DNA of 7,207 bases from an uncultured Clostridia bacterium (GTDB lineage Bacteria > Bacillota > Clostridia > Oscillospirales > QAKW01): assembly GCA_944387905.1 (NCBI GenBank), contig CALXGU010000074.1, forward strand, positions 1-7,207. Direction: 5' to 3'. The notes below the pieces were generated by a model. It searched no databases, had not been told where the DNA came from, and was given only the letters and a program-made list of their open reading frames with translations. Below are positions 6,166-7,207 of this stretch, piece after piece. The translations under genes were made by a program, and so were the position numbers. The stretch's first letter is position 1. Every line of letters begins with the position of its first letter.

Positions 6166-6960
6166 TCAGCCCAAAAGCGCTCTGTCGTTTGCGAAATCCG
6201 TTCCGCTGGATTTTGAAAACAAATCCAGAAGCTTTTCAACTGTAAGTTTTTGTTTTTCTTGCCCGCTTATATCAAGAACTATTTTACCGGCGTTCATCAT
6301 TATCAGACGGTTGCCGTGCGCAATAGCGTCTTTCATATTATGCGTTACCATAAGCGTAGTAAGATTAAATTCCTTTATAAATTTTTCCGACAGCTGCAAA
6401 ACTGTAGCAGCAGTCTTAGGATCCAAAGCCGCAGTATGCTCATCAAGCAGCAGCACCTTTGGCTGTTTCATTACAGCCATAAGCAGAGTCAAGGCCTGAC
6501 GCTGTCCGCCTGACAGCAGACCGACTTTTGTAGAAAGTCTGTTTTCAAGACCAAGTTCAAGTTCGGAAAGCATTGAACGGTATTTTTCACGTTCTTTTTT
6601 TGTAATAGCCCAGCGCAGGCTGCGGCGCATTCCGCGGCGGTTGGCAAGCGCCATATTTTCTTCGATCCACATATCCGCGGCAGTGCCCATCATGGGATCC
6701 TGAAAGACCCTGCCTATGAACTTTGCGCGTTTATGCTCTGGCAGACGTGTTATATCGACTCCGTCTACCAAGACAGTACCGCTGTCCGCAAAATACGTTC
6801 CTGCAACAGCATTGAGCATAGTCGATTTTCCGGCTCCGTTACCGCCGATAACCGTCACAAAATCTCCGTCATTAAGGGTAAGGCTGATATCATCAAGCGC
6901 AAGCTTTTCATTTACCGTACCTGCATTGAACAGCTTTGTCACATTTTTAAGCTCTAGCAT
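6166..6960 (-). CDS. ABC importer ATP-binding protein (COG1101-like, tryptophan-transporter-type family)
   Basis: This is the nucleotide-binding subunit of an ABC uptake system. It has 264 residues from ATG 6960. Walker A is GGNGAGKS (39-46), the Q-loop is VFQDP (Gln87), the signature LSGGQ is at 149-153, Walker B is VLLLDEH at 169-175 with catalytic Glu174, and the switch His207 lies in THNM. The text around these motifs (LENRLSTKVGLLSGGQ, DEHTAALDPKTA, MKDAIAHGNRLIMM) is characteristic of the family that works with a periplasmic-type binding protein and a COG4120 permease, whose streptococcal members import tryptophan. The start lies one base after the stop of the upstream permease gene (TGAAATG). 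A longer in-frame start at 7029 would overlap that gene by over 60 bases and is unlikely. Substrate assignment rests on family resemblance only. Confidence 0.92.
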   Translation of the reverse strand: MLELKNVTKLFNAGTVNEKLALDDISLTLNDGDFVTVIGGNGAGKSTMLNAVAGTYFADSGTVLVDGVDITRLPEHKRAKFIGRVFQDPMMGTAADMWIEENMALANRRGMRRSLRWAITKKEREKYRSMLSELELGLENRLSTKVGLLSGGQRQALTLLMAVMKQPKVLLLDEHTAALDPKTAATVLQLSEKFIKEFNLTTLMVTHNMKDAIAHGNRLIMMNAGKIVLDISGQEKQKLTVEKLLDLFSKSSGTDFANDRALLG

Positions 6961-6961
6961 T

Positions 6962-7207
6962 TCATGCCGCCCCCTTCTTCTGCTGTTTTTTCTTGGAAAA
7001 ATATTTTGTTTTCCAATACGGGACTGCAAGAAATACGGCTACGACAAGTGCCGACAGCATTTTTAAAAAGTCTGTATCGACCTTCATGCATATTACGACC
7101 TGATATACTATGTAATAAATTATACCGCCCAGCGCAACGCCGATTAGATGAACAAAGAAGTTTTTTGATATTTTGGATATGACAGCGCCTCCTATGATAA
7201 CCGCCGC
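6962..7207 (-). CDS. ABC importer permease, COG4120-like (partial, C-terminal 81 residues)
   Basis: An open frame runs from the window edge to TGA at 6964-6962, encoding 81 residues with no start codon needed. It begins AAVIIGGAVISK, contains the membrane segments VHLIGVALGGIIYYIVYQVVI (about 19-39) and MLSALVVAVFLAVPYW (about 50-65), and ends in a basic tail (KKKQQKKGAA). The pattern F-x-H/x-LIGV-x-GGIIYY, then D-LK-LSA and a final LAVPYW, is what I expect at the end of the permease that partners the downstream ATPase. The coding junction with the ATPase is a single base, so the two form one operon. The N-terminal part and the binding protein should lie beyond the right edge. Confidence 0.87.
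   Translation of the reverse strand, partial: AAVIIGGAVISKISKNFFVHLIGVALGGIIYYIVYQVVICMKVDTDFLKMLSALVVAVFLAVPYWKTKYFSKKKQQKKGAA

Noticed and set aside
5877..6245. Plus-strand open frame of about 120 codons across the gntR gene and terminator
   Set aside because: It is antisense to a clear GntR gene, crosses a terminator and promoter, and has no recognisable domain.
6961..7029. Longer importer ATPase starting at 7029
   Set aside because: The extra residues come from the overlapping permease gene read in another frame; the ATPase fold starts at MLELKNV (ATG 6960).

Overview
The window looks like a chromosomal segment of a low-to-moderate GC Firmicute, most likely a gut-type Clostridia/Oscillospirales organism. 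The evidence is AT-rich intergenic DNA, frequent ATA and AGA codons, strong GGAGG-type ribosome binding sites, sigma-A-like promoters, a GntR/ABC-2 cassette of the kind common in Firmicutes, and a DacF/PBP5-like carboxypeptidase. I cannot name a species. No rRNA, tRNA, CRISPR array, insertion sequence or phage gene is visible. Coding density is high and no gene-free stretch exceeds about 150 bases.

Layout, left to right. (1) Bases 1-1368, plus strand: the 3' end of a MalF/UgpA-type and a complete MalG/UgpE-type permease of a CUT1-like carbohydrate ABC importer, ending at a hairpin that can terminate from both sides. (2) 1419-2285, minus strand: an AraC-family regulator convergent with the importer and plausibly its regulator. 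Its promoter overlaps a perfect 13-bp inverted repeat that also reads as the terminator of the next gene. (3) 2367-3680, minus: a secreted, membrane-anchored D,D-carboxypeptidase with its own promoter. (4) 3805-6058, minus: a four-gene operon consisting of a YtrA-type GntR regulator, an ABC ATPase, an ABC-2 permease and a small Tyr/Asp-rich lipoprotein-like membrane protein. It has a near-consensus promoter, repeated TTGTAT half-sites and a 3' terminator. (5) 6166-7207, minus: the ATPase and the 3' end of the permease of a different ABC importer, of the family that includes streptococcal tryptophan transporters. It ends in a strong terminator directly upstream of the gntR promoter.

How the genes work together. 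Three ABC systems lie side by side. The sugar importer and AraC protein form a typical substrate-sensing pair. The GntR/ATPase/ABC-2 operon resembles ytrABC-like systems that respond to cell-envelope stress or act as exporters, and it sits next to a peptidoglycan carboxypeptidase. That proximity is only suggestive, because the carboxypeptidase has its own promoter and is separated by a terminator. Transcription units are tightly packed: at two junctions an upstream terminator nearly touches or overlaps the next promoter. I see no clearly novel large system. The least familiar element is the small lipoprotein-like gene at the end of the GntR operon.
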